A DNA stretch of 64,000 bases from Calonectria ilicicola (Eukaryota; Ascomycota; Sordariomycetes; Hypocreales; Nectriaceae). The stretch is from positions 7,378,001 to 7,442,000 of the forward strand of contig CP085827.1 of the NCBI GenBank assembly GCA_020809705.1, given 5' to 3'. Positions within the stretch are counted from its first letter, which is position 1, and the number at the start of each line of letters is the position of its first letter. The notes beneath the pieces are model-generated. The model saw only the letters and a list, made by a program, of their open reading frames with translations, was not told the DNA's origin and ran no database searches. The translations under genes and the position numbers were made by a program. Of the stretch, positions 23,301 to 35,099 are shown piece after piece.

Positions 23301-23782
23301 AGAGCAGCAGCCATTTGCAGCAGCGCAGATTGACAGGATCCACTGCGGTGTCCACGCAATTCCTCGGTTGGCCCAATTTCACGGACCTCTCCGAGCTGCC
23401 ACGCGTCCCGCTAGATCTCGGATCTGGCCCGTGTTGTACCTAAGCCGTAATTTGCAAAAATAGACCTGTTGGGAGGCACTCATTTCATCGTGTCTGACAT
23501 AAAGCGTTTTGCCTCGTTTTTATTATGTATCTATGTGCCACACTCGTCATAGCCTGCGTTGCCGCGCGTCGTTGCAGCACGCTTGGCAGTAGTCGTTTTC
23601 CCATCTTTTCTTTTTTCTTTAGTTTCTGGGTGTGGCCGAGGACAGAAAGCCGCAGATGAAGCGCAAAATCCAATATTATCGCATCCTTGCCCCCGCCGAC
23701 CAAGCACTCCGATTGCCCAATTTTCTCCACCAGATTAAAACAAGATAGATAATATATGTACAATGTAAATGGCAGCAGCTGC
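20400..23782. other. gene-poor, mostly AT-rich intergenic region
   Basis: About 3.4 kb without a supportable gene. The middle (about 21.6-22.6 kb) is visibly AT-rich with T and A runs, which could reflect decayed sequence or RIP-like mutation. The right end holds the 3' region of the GT32 gene. Confidence 0.5.
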
Positions 23783-24945
23783 TCATGTCAACTTGGCCAC
23801 CTTCATTTCATCGGCGGCATCAGCTGCCTTGTCAAAGCCCTTGAATGCGAGCATGAGACCCTTGTTGATAATGTGCAGGCCAATGGCCAGGCCGATAGCG
23901 CCCAAGCCAAACCAGATCCACGGGCGCTCTCCAATCCACATGAGAGCCTGGGTGTCCCCGTGGTGCCACGAGCTGGCCTCGAGGTCAGTGATGTATGGCA
24001 GTAATTCTGTGGCATTAATGACCTGGACGGCGGGCGTGGGGAGTGAAGGGAGGGAGAGGAGGTAGTTCTTGAGAGCCATGGTCAAGAAGAATGGACCGGA
24101 GGCAACCATGATAGTGGCGTGGGGCAGCAGCTGGGCCCAGGAGCGGGTAATGTCGTTAAAGAAGACGATCTTGGAAAGGACGGTTTTGAAGGCTGGGTGG
24201 CGTGGGGAGGAGATCATGAGGTCATTGGACACACCAGTAGGTGTCGTGGACTTGAAGACGGCATGGTGTTCCGCGCCGTCGGCTTCGATTTGGTCAAAGG
24301 GAATCGTCTTGTTGCAGAGAGTGTCCATATCGAGGTAGATGCCGCCAAAGTGATAGAGGATGAAGTAGCGAATGGCATCGGCGCGTTGGATGGGGAATGC
24401 GTAGTTGTCCCAGGTGTCGAGGAACCAGGAGTACTTGGATGCGATGAACTCGCGGGCGTTCTCGTCGGTCCAGTGCTGTGAGGGGATCACGGTTAGCGCA
24501 GGTTTTTGCTAGTGTGGTGAGCGGTGTATGTGCGCACCTTGTACTCGAACTCGGAATATGCCTCCTTGCAGCTCTTCTGCAAATCAACCCATTTGTCGGG
24601 GATGGTGGTGGTGGCGCTCGTCTGGTGCAGGATGCGAGGAATGGCGTGCACCTCGGAGCTGGGGACCGACGACGACGAGCCGTTGACGGGCAGTGTGAGG
24701 CGGGCGCCAAACAACTCCTCGTTTTTGCGCAGGAGGGTGATAAGGGGGTCAAACGAGTGCACCAGGAAGGCGACAATCATCAGGTCTATGAGGAACAAGG
24801 CGACGGCCATCTTGCGCAGCCTCGGGAAGCGCAGTTTCCTGGGCCATGTCGACCAGCGGGAGGCCTGTGGCCACTCGAGGCGCTCGGTGTCGAAGTCGTC
24901 GGACGGCGTAGCCAGGAGGCTGCGGTTCTGCGAGGGGGAGTTCAT
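23783..24945 (-). CDS. GT32 glycosyltransferase, mannosyl-inositolphosphoceramide synthase-like
   Basis: Two exons, 24945-24538 and 24475-23783, with a 62-nt intron give 366 residues. A type-II membrane anchor covers about 46-64. The catalytic GT32 region contains IPRILHQTS (102-110) and GGIYLDMDT with the DXD motif at 185-187, which binds the nucleotide sugar through a metal ion. One or two hydrophobic segments near the C-terminus (about 330-360) match the yeast Sur1/Csh1 layout. Those enzymes transfer mannose from GDP-mannose to inositol-phosphoceramide in the Golgi. Another GT32 mannosyltransferase is possible. The ATG at 24945 is the first in frame. The gene diverges from a PAP2/Aur1-like gene that may make its substrate, with 815 bp between them. 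Confidence 0.85.
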
Positions 24946-25760
24946 GTCGACGCGGGCACGCAAAGCGACATTTGCGTTGGGGGAGGGCTTGAGGGGAACA
25001 GGATTTATGATGGAGATGGGATGACGCTAGAAGAATAAGGATGCCGGATGCCGGATGCTCCCCTCGATCGCTCGGTTTCGTTCTCGCCTGGGGTTCAGTT
25101 CACGAAGGGGAGGGAAAACAGTGCAGGAAAATGTTGGTGGAGGGCGGGCTGTGCAATGGTTTAGCGCAAAGCCCCATCACAACCGCGTCACAGCACAGCT
25201 CGGGGCTCAGGAGTAAGGGACCGCGTATCCCCTGGAGGCCCATTGGCCGTGGCCCCCCACCGAGTTGTTCTTGGGGGAAGGGTGCGCTAGCCCCTATTAG
25301 GCTAAATGTGCTTCCTGATAATCGGCCTCCTCACGTCAGAACCGCCGGGCGCCCGCTGCCATTGGCACCGCCGCGGCTCTCAGGGGCTGTGAGCCCACTG
25401 AAGACCAACGTCAATTTGCGCTAGCAAGACAAGCACTGCGATGCGTCAACCCATGCCCCTGCCAAGACGCAGCAGAGTCGCAGCAACGAACCTCCGGGAG
25501 GGGGTGGTAATACGAAAAAAAAAAGGCCTTTTGAAGCCTAGTGCGTTGTGCGTCCTTTTTTTTCCTCTTTCCCGTTTTCATCTTCTTTACGCGCAACCGA
25601 CTCTTCAAACGAATCCTTCTCCTCTGTGTACGCGCATCACACGAGCTGCATCTAGAATACGTTGCTCGCGCCGCTTATACGCCACCACGGGCTATATATG
25701 CCACCACCCTAAAAAAAAAAAAAAACAGCCATCCATACAACCAACCAACATACTACAGCC
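24946..25760. promoter_or_regulatory. shared divergent promoter of the GT32 and PAP2 genes
   Basis: This 815-bp region separates two start codons facing away from each other. It carries pyrimidine-rich leaders and a 14-A run (about 25711-25724) close to the PAP2 start. A short GATGCCG direct repeat lies near 25040. No TATA box is convincing. Confidence 0.5.
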
Positions 25761-27115
25761 ATGGCTCAACCAGAACCAGATCTGGGTGCGCCCCAGTTTG
25801 CTGCGCACGCCGTCGTAGAGCCCATTGTAAGTGTATCCGTCATGGCTAATGTCGTGCATCACCACCATCACCAGCATGCCCATCATAAACAACAGAAATG
25901 ACAATGAAAATGCTAATATGCGCATCTATTTCAGTTTATTGTCGGTATCATGGTGGCTTCCTGCTATTTCAATCGTCTTCGAGGCTATCCGATCGTTCCG
26001 AAGTCAAAACAAGACAGCGGCTTGCTCGGTCTTGCAAAGCTGGAGCCTCACGATGAAGACGGCCTGCTCGACGACGACACTGACGATGAGCAAAAGAATC
26101 TAACACTCCTCTCCACAACACATGCGCCCAAAAAGCGATCCTGTTGCGGCACCGTCATTTACACACCCAACTCGTCTCGCTACGCCAATTACTGGCATAG
26201 CCGATTCATCCAGAAGTTTCCCTTCCTCGTCGAGATGTTCTACTGGGCCGTTAACCTCCTCTTCTACGTCGGCATCAAGGCTGTGAGCGAGCTGATCTTT
26301 GCTACTGATGGTGTATGGAAAACGGCCGAGAGCCATGGTATTGCGGTCCTCGAGCTGGAGCACAACAGCTTCTTCAGCTTCCTTTTCCCCTTGCGCGAGG
26401 TTGATGTCCAGACCTTCTTCCGGACTGAGCACCAGACCATGCTGACAATCCTCAACCGCGCTTACTCTTTGATTCACATCCCCGTTACTGTCAGGTAAGT
26501 CACGCATCACCATTTTCCAGCTTATCAAGATGAGTTCTCACATTCTCTAGCTTCCTTGCCTGGTACTACTATGCTGCGCCCACTCATGAGCAATTCGCCT
26601 CCGCTCGCCGCATGATGACTTTCACCAATCTATTCAGCTTTGTTGTCTTTACCACCTATCCATGCATGCCCCCCCGCCTGCTGCCCGAGAAATACGGCTT
26701 CTTCGACACCGTCCGTCGCGAGGACGCCGAGTCCATCTATGCCACCAACAAGTTCTTCAACCAGCTTGCCGCGTTTCCATCGCTGCATTTTGGCTACTCG
26801 TTCTGCATCGGTACCGTGCTACTGTACCACTCTGGCATTTTCCGCCGCCGTCTTGCTCCCCGTGAGAAGCGCATGTCCAAGCTTTGGCAGGTCTTCTTTG
26901 CCACTCTGAGCGTTGTTTACCCGGCTTTTGTTCTGACAATCATTGTGGCCACTGCCAACCACTACTGGCTTGATGCCATGGCCGCCACCTGTGTTGTGGC
27001 TGTCGCTTGGGCCTGTAACCGAGTTTTCTTGGGACTTCTACCGCTTGAGGACCTCTTCTTGTGGTGTGTGAAGCTCGAGAAGCCTATTCCTACTACGGGC
27101 AACCGAAGATGGTGA
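25761..27115 (+). CDS. PAP2-superfamily membrane enzyme, Aur1/IPC-synthase-like
   Basis: Three exons (25761-25826, 25935-26494, 26551-27115) encode 396 residues. The protein has several transmembrane segments and the lumenal PAP2 catalytic motifs FPSLHFG (His288) and NHYWLD (His346 and Asp350), the His-His-Asp set of lipid phosphatases and inositol-phosphoceramide synthases. PPRLLPEKYG at 249-258 supplies the first basic motif. An acidic loop (about 50-70) is cytosolic. Family knowledge allows either transfer of phosphoinositol to ceramide (Aur1 type) or a lipid-phosphate phosphatase. The divergent neighbour, a GT32 enzyme of the MIPC-synthase type, makes a sphingolipid role attractive but does not prove it. 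The first exon encodes only 22 residues and was placed by its GTAAGT donor and phase 0. Confidence 0.82.
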
Positions 27116-30100
27116 GCTGTCAATTATGAAACGTGCGGCTCCATTCATGCATATAGTTAAAATGCCTATAATTGTATAATATTGTATTAAGCCGGCTATT
27201 CCAGCCTTGGACATAATAGGATTCTGATGGACCCCGTCCGGGCTACCATCAAGCATCGGCTGCCTAGGCCGATAACTAACGTTTTGCCTAGTTGCAAATA
27301 TTCTTTGGATAAATGCCCAAAGGGTAACACACTATAGAAAGTTGAGGGGAAGTGTTACTCGAGAATGATAACGGTTTTACTAGTTGAGGATAGGACATGT
27401 GAAAACGACAAGGCCTCACCAAGATAGAGTCAAATTTAAGCACCTATAGAAGAATTTAAGCTCTTTCACTCATGTGCTCCATGATAGGTCTCTAAAAATA
27501 CCATAAAGGTGGGGCGAAAGTATAGCATCCAAGATGGTTCAGACAGGAAAAGTATAGCAAAGTTCCTTATCTGCGATGTCCGACGGTTCCATCGAGGTAT
27601 CAACCTACGTCTTTCATCACTGTATCGCTCTATGTTGAGAATGCACACCCCGCCACTCTGTTGCTTATTTATTGTAAACCTCCGTTTTGCACGATCTGGC
27701 ATTGGCTGCATTACATGTGACATCTTCTAGAATCATGAGGTGGTGAGTTTTGAAGGAACCGTCGGACATTTAAGGGGTGCTATGAGCCCATCCTGATGCC
27801 AGCGCTATGAAGATTGGGATTGGAATGGATCTAAGACGGGTAGGTGGGTGGGCATGCGAACGAGCATGTAATTTCATCCAATGAGTCGCCTTCTGTGACT
27901 AGCTGACGGTGACCTGGTTGGCTGCATTTTTTTGGTGACATGGGTACCTAGTCAATTCCTGCATTGATAATTTGGATCAGCGAGACAAGCTGGGCCGCCA
28001 ATCCGCAAGGTCATTTTTCGGATGCTTGTATTGTATGTAAATGTTTACCGAACAAAATCGGACATTTATTTGGGAACCCCGAGTCAAGTACATCATTGTT
28101 AACTTTGGAAGTCATGAAGAGACAAAGACTACATGGATGAGAAAAATACACGTCCCAGAACCTTAGCAGACAATAACCGGTGATAAGCCCTGCCCCACCT
28201 CTTAGCGTATGCGGTCAGATGGGAATTTATAGAACAGGGGGGTGACGCGTTGGCAAGGTGAATGTTGGATAAATCTGACATTGTTTTTTTAATCCACGCC
28301 CTGAGAAACATGACGGTGGTGGCGTCGATGTCTTCCTTTGGGAAGACTCAACATGGAGAGGCGTACTAATGTGGCTTTGCATGCCAAGACATTGCACTTG
28401 GCTATTTCACGCGAATTACCTTGGCAATGCAACAGAGACACGAGTGGGATTATCAGCAACAGGTTTTGTTCATTCGCATAGTTAGCTCCGAAACTTTTCT
28501 AGAACCATCCGGAGTATCCGACTTGACTTTGATCTAATAAACCACACTAATAAACCTTCATTATCATGGGTACTTTCATCTCCCACCACCAATTTTTGGG
28601 TAGAATAGAGTACAGGCACCCTTACAGATGAGCATATTACATTATTCACATATTTTATCTTAAATAAACCGTTCAATGATCATATGTCGATATTTGACAA
28701 ACTACACTGGAAAAGAGGATGATGATTCCCGATCATTTAGGTATGTAATTATGCTGTTCTGTCAGGCTAAAAAAAAAAAAAACGAAAAAAAAAGGAAGAA
28801 AAAGGAAGAAAAACCGTAAAAGTGGAGCAGATTCCAAGCCAATTCTCCTGTACAAGCGTATTCTTGCTTTACCCACCTATGATTTGGTATTCTTTTGGGG
28901 GCGATGACGGTGTGCGGTTCAGAGCCTATTGACCATGCGGATGCCCTGTACCAACTGAGTAAAAGAAGCGCAAATGCTTCTGCTCAGTGGGTAGCGCCAA
29001 ACCACTCTCATGGACAATAAGTTTGAGAGGCGGGAAACCGGCCGTAAGAAAATACTAGGCGCTACTGCGACGATAACACTGTTTTTTTTTGTGTTATGGG
29101 GGGCTATGGCAGTACATCCTGACGTGAGAAAATTATCAACATGGGCGGACCAGTCGGCGCTTTCGGTGTTGACATAAAAAAAAAATTTAATAACGGAGCA
29201 TCGGTTATTTTGGGCGCTTTAGCTTTGATGGAATATTTCCTATTACAGAATATCGCTACATTCATAGTAGGGCAGCGGTAAGCCACCTGCATCGTAGCAG
29301 TAGTTGCGAGCGAGCACAGCAGTCAGCCGTTTTATCGTTTAGTGAAGCGGGGATGATGAAATAGCCTTGTCGAGTTCGGGGTGTAATCGACAGCTCGCAA
29401 CAATAGTAAAGCTGGGCGCCCTGGAGGAATTTTTGTGGATTACAGAGGGTTTAATGGACCAAGTGCGACTGCAAAGCATGGGGATCCAACGGGCCAGAGA
29501 ACAGTCATAATGCTGAGGGGGCCTTTGAATGGGTCACACGAATGGAGCGGTGTATGCATCATAACCAGTGCTGAATATACAATGATTTTACTTGGGCCTA
29601 ATTTACATTCTGGTGAGCAAAGAGAACGAACATCTTGAGTTGGTTTGGCCCAAAGTCACTCGCATGCTAACATGCTAGCGGGGTCGCCAATGTCTCACTA
29701 AATCCGCCAGAAGTCTGTCCGCGATGCTATATGGCCTTCACGTACTCCTCTTCTTTTTGGTGCGGAATTTTTTGCATGAATGAGCTAAAGGCCATCTACC
29801 CTCTTTCATATCATGTGTCCTGAGATCGGGCAAAGCGGGGAGGGATGTATTTGAGAATCTCGGTCGGCTCAGACGGGCGACTGGTGGCGGACACGGACAT
29901 CAAGCATGACCCCACCTTTCCAAACAGAGAGGGCAAGCGGGGGCTAAAGCAGCCCCTGAAGTGTCTCCGCTGGCAGCAACCCGTCGGGTAAGCCTTTAAC
30001 TGCGGGGGATAAACGTCATCTGATGCCATGGCCAATGAGAGCTATGAAATGCAAATGCCTTTGTCGCTGTGAATGTCTGCATCCTCCAGAAACAAGCGCT

Positions 30101-30171
30101 GGACGTTGCCAGAAAATCCCGATTTTTTTCGTCTACCCAGCAAGGCCTGGCGCAATATTGCTCCTTAAATC
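27116..30171. other. gene-poor intergenic region
   Basis: About 3 kb without a supportable gene. It contains a purine-only tract near 28769-28814 (A runs with GGAAG) and several short frames. The right end is the GH28 promoter; no TATA box is evident. Confidence 0.5.
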
Positions 30172-31488
30172 ATGCGATTCCAAGCTATTCTTGCACTGCT
30201 TCCCACTACCCTCAAAAACCAAATACCCTTTGGTTCTGATGAGGTGTCTCGCCCCGCTTCGGCCCCCCCACTCGAGTACTGGGAGAACTTGGCCAGAGAA
30301 CAGAATCGGGAATTATGCTATGTGAGCCCTGGAGATGATGGCACCGATGACGCTATTGTTATCGCGGATGCCCTAAACGATAAGTGCAATTCAAAGAGCC
30401 TCGTCGTTCTTCCCGGCCTAGAGTACCACATGAACTCCAACATTACCACAGTTGATTTGAAGGACGTCCTCATCCATCAATATGGTCGGCTGCTTTGGAG
30501 TACAGATATACAATATTGGCTTTCTGTTTCCATGCCAGTTGGGTTCCAGAACCAAAGTACCGTCTGGTACTTTGGCGGCGAGAACGTTGTTTGGGACGGT
30601 CATGGTACAGGTACTCTCGATGGCAACGGTCAGGTATGGTATGATTGGGCCAGGGGAAGAGGCAACCTGCACCGTCGTCCTATGATGATAAACTTTCGAG
30701 GGCTTTCAAACTCGGTTGTCAAGAGGATGCGCTTCGTTCAGAGTCAAATGTGGACCATGGCCACCACCTGGTCCAAAAACATCCTCTTCGAGGATATCTA
30801 CGTCAACAACACCTCGTCCAGCATCCACAGTACCCTGAACACTGATGGGATAGACACAATATGGTCTGATAACATCACTTTCAATAGGTGGGATGTCACA
30901 TGCGGCGATGATAACATCGCTCTCAAGGGAAACTCGAGCAACATTTTTGTATATGACAGTATCTTCCGCAGTGGCCAAGGTTTCGCCATCGGCTCCTTGG
31001 GCCAGTATAACGACCAATGGGAATACATTGAAAATTTTTATGCCAAAAACATCACCATGTACAATACGAGGTACGCCATCTATCTCAAGACTTGGTCTGG
31101 GAAGCAGAGGGGTTGGCCTCCAAACGGTGGTGGAGGTGGTTTGGGCCACGGCCGAAATATTGCTTTAGAAGACATCAAGTTGCATGGTGGGCGCACAGCT
31201 CCTTTTTGGATCTGGCAGTGTGAGCATTATGAAGGTAACATGGGCAGGGACTGCAACTCTTCCAAGTTTACCTTTTCTGACATTACATTCCACAATGTTA
31301 CTGGAACGATGAAGCCTGGGGTCACTCTTGCAGCATCTTTCCGTTGCAGCGGTGCTGGAGGAGGCTGTCGGAATATCGAAATTACTGATTTTTCCGTTAC
31401 ACAAGAGGGCTCCGATAATGTTCTAAGTGAATATCGGTGCTCTAATGTCAAAGATACTACCGGCTTCCAATGCCAGCCTTGGCATTGA
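30172..31488 (+). CDS. secreted GH28 glycoside hydrolase, rhamnogalacturonan/exo-type
   Basis: An intronless 438-residue protein with a short hydrophobic N-terminus (MRFQAILALL) that may be the signal peptide. GH28 motifs follow the beta-helix order: NTDG (223-226) and CGDD (Asp246, Asp247) supply the three catalytic aspartates. The usual GHG motif reads SGQG (267-270), so the polygalacturonase His is Gln269. The usual RIK motif reads YLK (304-306). These changes argue against a standard endo-polygalacturonase and fit GH28 branches acting on rhamnogalacturonan or on chain ends. Several N-x-S/T sites fit a secreted glycoprotein. A Zn2Cys6 gene follows on the same strand 501 bp downstream. Confidence 0.88.
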   Translation: MRFQAILALLPTTLKNQIPFGSDEVSRPASAPPLEYWENLAREQNRELCYVSPGDDGTDDAIVIADALNDKCNSKSLVVLPGLEYHMNSNITTVDLKDVLIHQYGRLLWSTDIQYWLSVSMPVGFQNQSTVWYFGGENVVWDGHGTGTLDGNGQVWYDWARGRGNLHRRPMMINFRGLSNSVVKRMRFVQSQMWTMATTWSKNILFEDIYVNNTSSSIHSTLNTDGIDTIWSDNITFNRWDVTCGDDNIALKGNSSNIFVYDSIFRSGQGFAIGSLGQYNDQWEYIENFYAKNITMYNTRYAIYLKTWSGKQRGWPPNGGGGGLGHGRNIALEDIKLHGGRTAPFWIWQCEHYEGNMGRDCNSSKFTFSDITFHNVTGTMKPGVTLAASFRCSGAGGGCRNIEITDFSVTQEGSDNVLSEYRCSNVKDTTGFQCQPWH

Positions 31489-31989
31489 ACTTGGCCATTG
31501 AATTGTAGTTTAGGTGAATTTACTATTTCAAATTCGCATTTTCAAACCTGCAAGATAAATATAAGGTTTTCTTTTACCTCACTTCATTTCCCTTTTATAG
31601 CCTACTCTGCCAAAAAGCCTGACCTAGTCACTTTTGATGGTGGGAAGGCGGTGAATCCAACACAGACCCAGTACCACAACGAAGCCTTTGACATCGTTAC
31701 AGGATTCTATCTACGCCCCGAAGAAAATTTCCCTCTCTTCAAATCTCAAACATACACTTTGCAAATAGCAGCCTGAAGTCGCGACTGACCATAACTAACG
31801 CTGCGCGCAAGATTTTGGAGTTGGACTGCGGCCGCCCACCGGAACCCCGCATTTACGTCGGAGCCCTCGGCTTCTCGGCGTATGCCAAAACACAGACGCG
31901 TCAGGAGTTCACACGGAGCTTGTCATCCATATTTCCAGTTGTGGCCATTAGTTTTTACTTGTACATTTACTTGCCCTACTTGTGTAAGG
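31489..31989. other. intergenic between GH28 and regulator
   Basis: About 500 bp holding the GH28 terminator and the regulator promoter. A 92-residue frame at 31498-31776 has no recognisable feature. Confidence 0.5.
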
Positions 31990-34225
31990 ATGGATGTTGG
32001 ACACAAGCAGCACCGAACTCGATCGAGGAGGGCACAGTATGTAAATCAAGCGTGGTAAGTGATGAACTTATGATTCTGCTCTCGCAGAGCTCGGTTAATG
32101 AGCCGTTCAGCAATGAATGCAAAAGGCGCAAAGTCAAATGTGATGGCGAGAGTCCTTGCCAGAGATGTGTGGCGCAGTCAGGGCCCTGTGTTTATGTCGG
32201 GCGCCCGCATCCTTCAGCGACAGCCATGTCAGTCACACCAGTACCCTGCATTTAGTTGTAGACTAATTGAACAATCTAGAATACCGGAGACTATCAGGAA
32301 AGACTCTGAAAAAGTGAATGGCAAGACAAGTACCGCCCAGAAGGACATAGCGGGCTTTGAAAACCATTTGAGGTCAATTCAGTCAGCTTCAGATCACGCA
32401 TATACCCCATTGGAAATGTCACAAACTCAACGTGACTCCGGCGTGGAATCACCGGAGTTTTGTGGCCCGTCAAGCTCGGAATTCACACTAAATATTGTCA
32501 GTGGAAATCTCAAGGCAATGGGTATGCCGACTGCCATTCTTGACAAGTCAACCTCCAGCGCTAAGGGCTCATCGGATTCCTCGTCTCGACTGGCACAATA
32601 TGGTCCATTTATGAAACCACTCACTATGGATCCGCTTTGGGATATTAAAAGAGAAGATGCCTTCTTCTTGATTCGACAATGGTGCGAAGGCGTTGGCATG
32701 CTTTTTCCAGTGATAGATTACAGCGACATGATTAAAACGGCCGACGAAACTTTTATGACTCTAGAGCGTGCAAGGGGGGATGGATTTAAAATACGAAAGG
32801 GTGCTCTGATAGATACGTTGTTTAGCGACGATGCGAACAAGCTAAAAGTCATACTCGCCATCGGTCGCACGCTAGAGAGCGGTGGTAGGAATGACCAAGC
32901 CCAGAGGCTATTTCAAAGCACATCAGAAGCCGTCGAGGGATTGATTTGGAATTCCAATGGAATAGACGGAGTGCAGTTGCTTGTTCTTGTGGTAAGCTTC
33001 TGGGGTAGTGCGTGCAATCGGCACTCAGGTTAATTCGGACTTTTTAGGCACTATACCATTACCATCTCGATGATGAAGTGTGCACAGGCCGAATTGTTGG
33101 GCTTGCAGCAAGACTTTGCCTCGAAATGGGGCTGCATCGCCGATTTATGGTGGAGAGGAGATTTCCGAATCTTGATGAGCGATCAGTTGCACTTAGAACG
33201 TTCTGGTCTGTCTATATGCTCGAGAGAAGAACAAGTATTGGTCAGGGTATTCCGTTTTCGATCCAAGATTCCTTTATTGACTCTTCGTTATTCAACTTGG
33301 TGGGTTTCAAAATATTCGATCAAATTTGCGAGAAGTATTGACCCTAAAAAAGCCTTTCACGAACCCTTTATTATCTCCTCTTCTTGGCTGGACAAAACTA
33401 GCTGGGAGGGCTTGGCATATACTCAACAACCAAGGAGAGAGAGGGACTAAAATTAATATAGGCGAGTTGGATGACCTTGATACCCAAGTCCTTCACTGGT
33501 ATGCTCAGTTATCTGGGGATCTGAAACTTGACCCAGACTTCCTGCATCAAGGGGATGGAACACAGAGCCCAAGATACATTCAGGCTGTTCTTTTCTTCCG
33601 GAAAAGTCATCTTCGAAATTTAGCCTACAGGCCCATCTTACAGTCACCCGTGCAAGCCAAACAATATGAGAGACATGTCCGAATCGCGATAAAGGTTGCC
33701 AATGAGGCGCTTCAAACGCTTATGGATCTTAATGACACTAGCACCTTCATCCGAACGCACACGCTATTTTTCAACCACCCTTTGCTCACTGCATTTGGAA
33801 ATCTGCTTTTAGTTCTCGTGCATGCGGGGCCTGCATTTTGGGACGACGTCAGAGTGGAATTCGACATTGCTCTGAATCTTATACAGTTGCTGAGCACACG
33901 CTCTGGGCCTTTGATGCGGTTGTGGAAACGGCTTCAGGGTCTGGGAGAGCTCAGGGTGCATTTTCTGAAATCTTCAAACGAGAAGGTTTGCTCAGAAACT
34001 GAAAAGGCCGCTTCTAACCCCATTCCTTTGCCACTTTCATTTGAAGAGCTATTGCCTGCCTTTCAATTGGACTTGGCGTATTTTAAAGGCCTCGAGACAT
34101 ATAATCACATGTTGGGGGAGACAATTATGAGAGACCAGGTCAACGGATTGCTATTAGATGCGTCAGTTGAGCCGAATGGCTTCTTTGATGCTCCATATCT
34201 GGGGTGGGATTTACAAGACGGGTAG
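31990..34225 (+). CDS. Zn2Cys6 transcription factor with fungal-specific domain
   Basis: Five exons (31990-32054, 32111-32227, 32280-32991, 33048-33299, 33353-34225) encode 672 residues. The first intron splits the TG|C codon of the first zinc ligand; joining gives ACNECKRRKVKCDG with C22, C25, C32, C38, C41 and C48 in the usual spacing. The fungal transcription-factor domain (PF04082 type) covers about 195-420 and includes GRIVGLAARLCLEMGLHR and a WSVYMLERR motif. The protein is nuclear. It follows the GH28 gene on the same strand, so it may regulate pectin or rhamnogalacturonan degradation, though nothing proves this. The fourth intron (33300-33352) was placed because joining LFNL to PFTNPLL restores family continuity. 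Confidence 0.9.
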
Positions 34226-35099
34226 ATACGTTGGCGAGTTTCACACATTAAAGTATAATTCATGAATAAGGGCAATGAAAGCCGAGAAATACAGACATGC
34301 AAAGTATTTAAGATTTAGACAGAGTGGGTTTGGCTATAGGCGATATACTTGGTCTCCAAAGCTGAGAAATTCTACCAGTAGCCTGATTTCTTGAATCCCC
34401 GGAAAAAAAAAAAAACTTTACATACCGAAGTAGCCGCGTATTCCAGCAGTATTGAGCATGTGGCATTTGGCAGACGCGCTGTCCACTGATGACTGAGCTC
34501 AATCGGGCTTGTAAAAATGGGTGTCGTGATGCAATGTGGCGCAGTCTCAAACCCGTGTTCAATCGACAGAATTCTCGCTGCCGGACCTTTATTTCAGGTT
34601 TAACGGGGTTTCGGCTCGGCCGGCGCTGCAAAACGTCATTGCCACTGGATGCAATGTGTGTCATGGTGGGTGGGGCACTAACTGGCGATGACGACAATAG
34701 CGGATGGCCGATTCCCAATCCTCTTCCATCGGGATTTCCGGGGCAAGACCGACGTTGAATAAGCAGACGATTTTTAGCGATTTGAAGAAGAACCAGGCAT
34801 TTCATTTACTCATGTTACTGGGGCGTAAGGGCGTCACTGAGCACCCTGAGAATATTTCCGGCAATGGAGTCTCCCAAGCTGGAAATGGTAAAATTCTATT
34901 CGATATATTTCCAGACCAAGTCTCATGATCCGTAGCCCTCACCAATCGGGATGGGCGGAAGCCAAGGAGAACGGTTTAGTACAAAAAGAGATCAAAGCCA
35001 CACACCATCGAAGCATTCTTGATGCTATCCTGCCTACCAATCTTTTTCGATAGCGGATGACTGCGGTTTCGTCTACTCCTTGCTAGGCCGCTATTCACG
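34226..35099. other. intergenic, no gene seen
   Basis: About 870 bp between two plus-strand genes. A 165-residue minus frame (34308-34805) lacks any family signal and is not accepted. Confidence 0.5.

Noticed and set aside
24478..25038. 186-residue plus-strand frame
   Set aside because: It lies antisense over the GT32 gene, whose DXD motif, anchor and splicing are clear; the plus frame has no family features.
31498..31776. small plus-strand gene after GH28
   Set aside because: No signal peptide, domain or splice continuation; it is probably the 3' region of GH28.
34308..34805. 165-residue minus-strand frame
   Set aside because: Unusual composition, no domain, helix or signal pattern; likely a chance frame.
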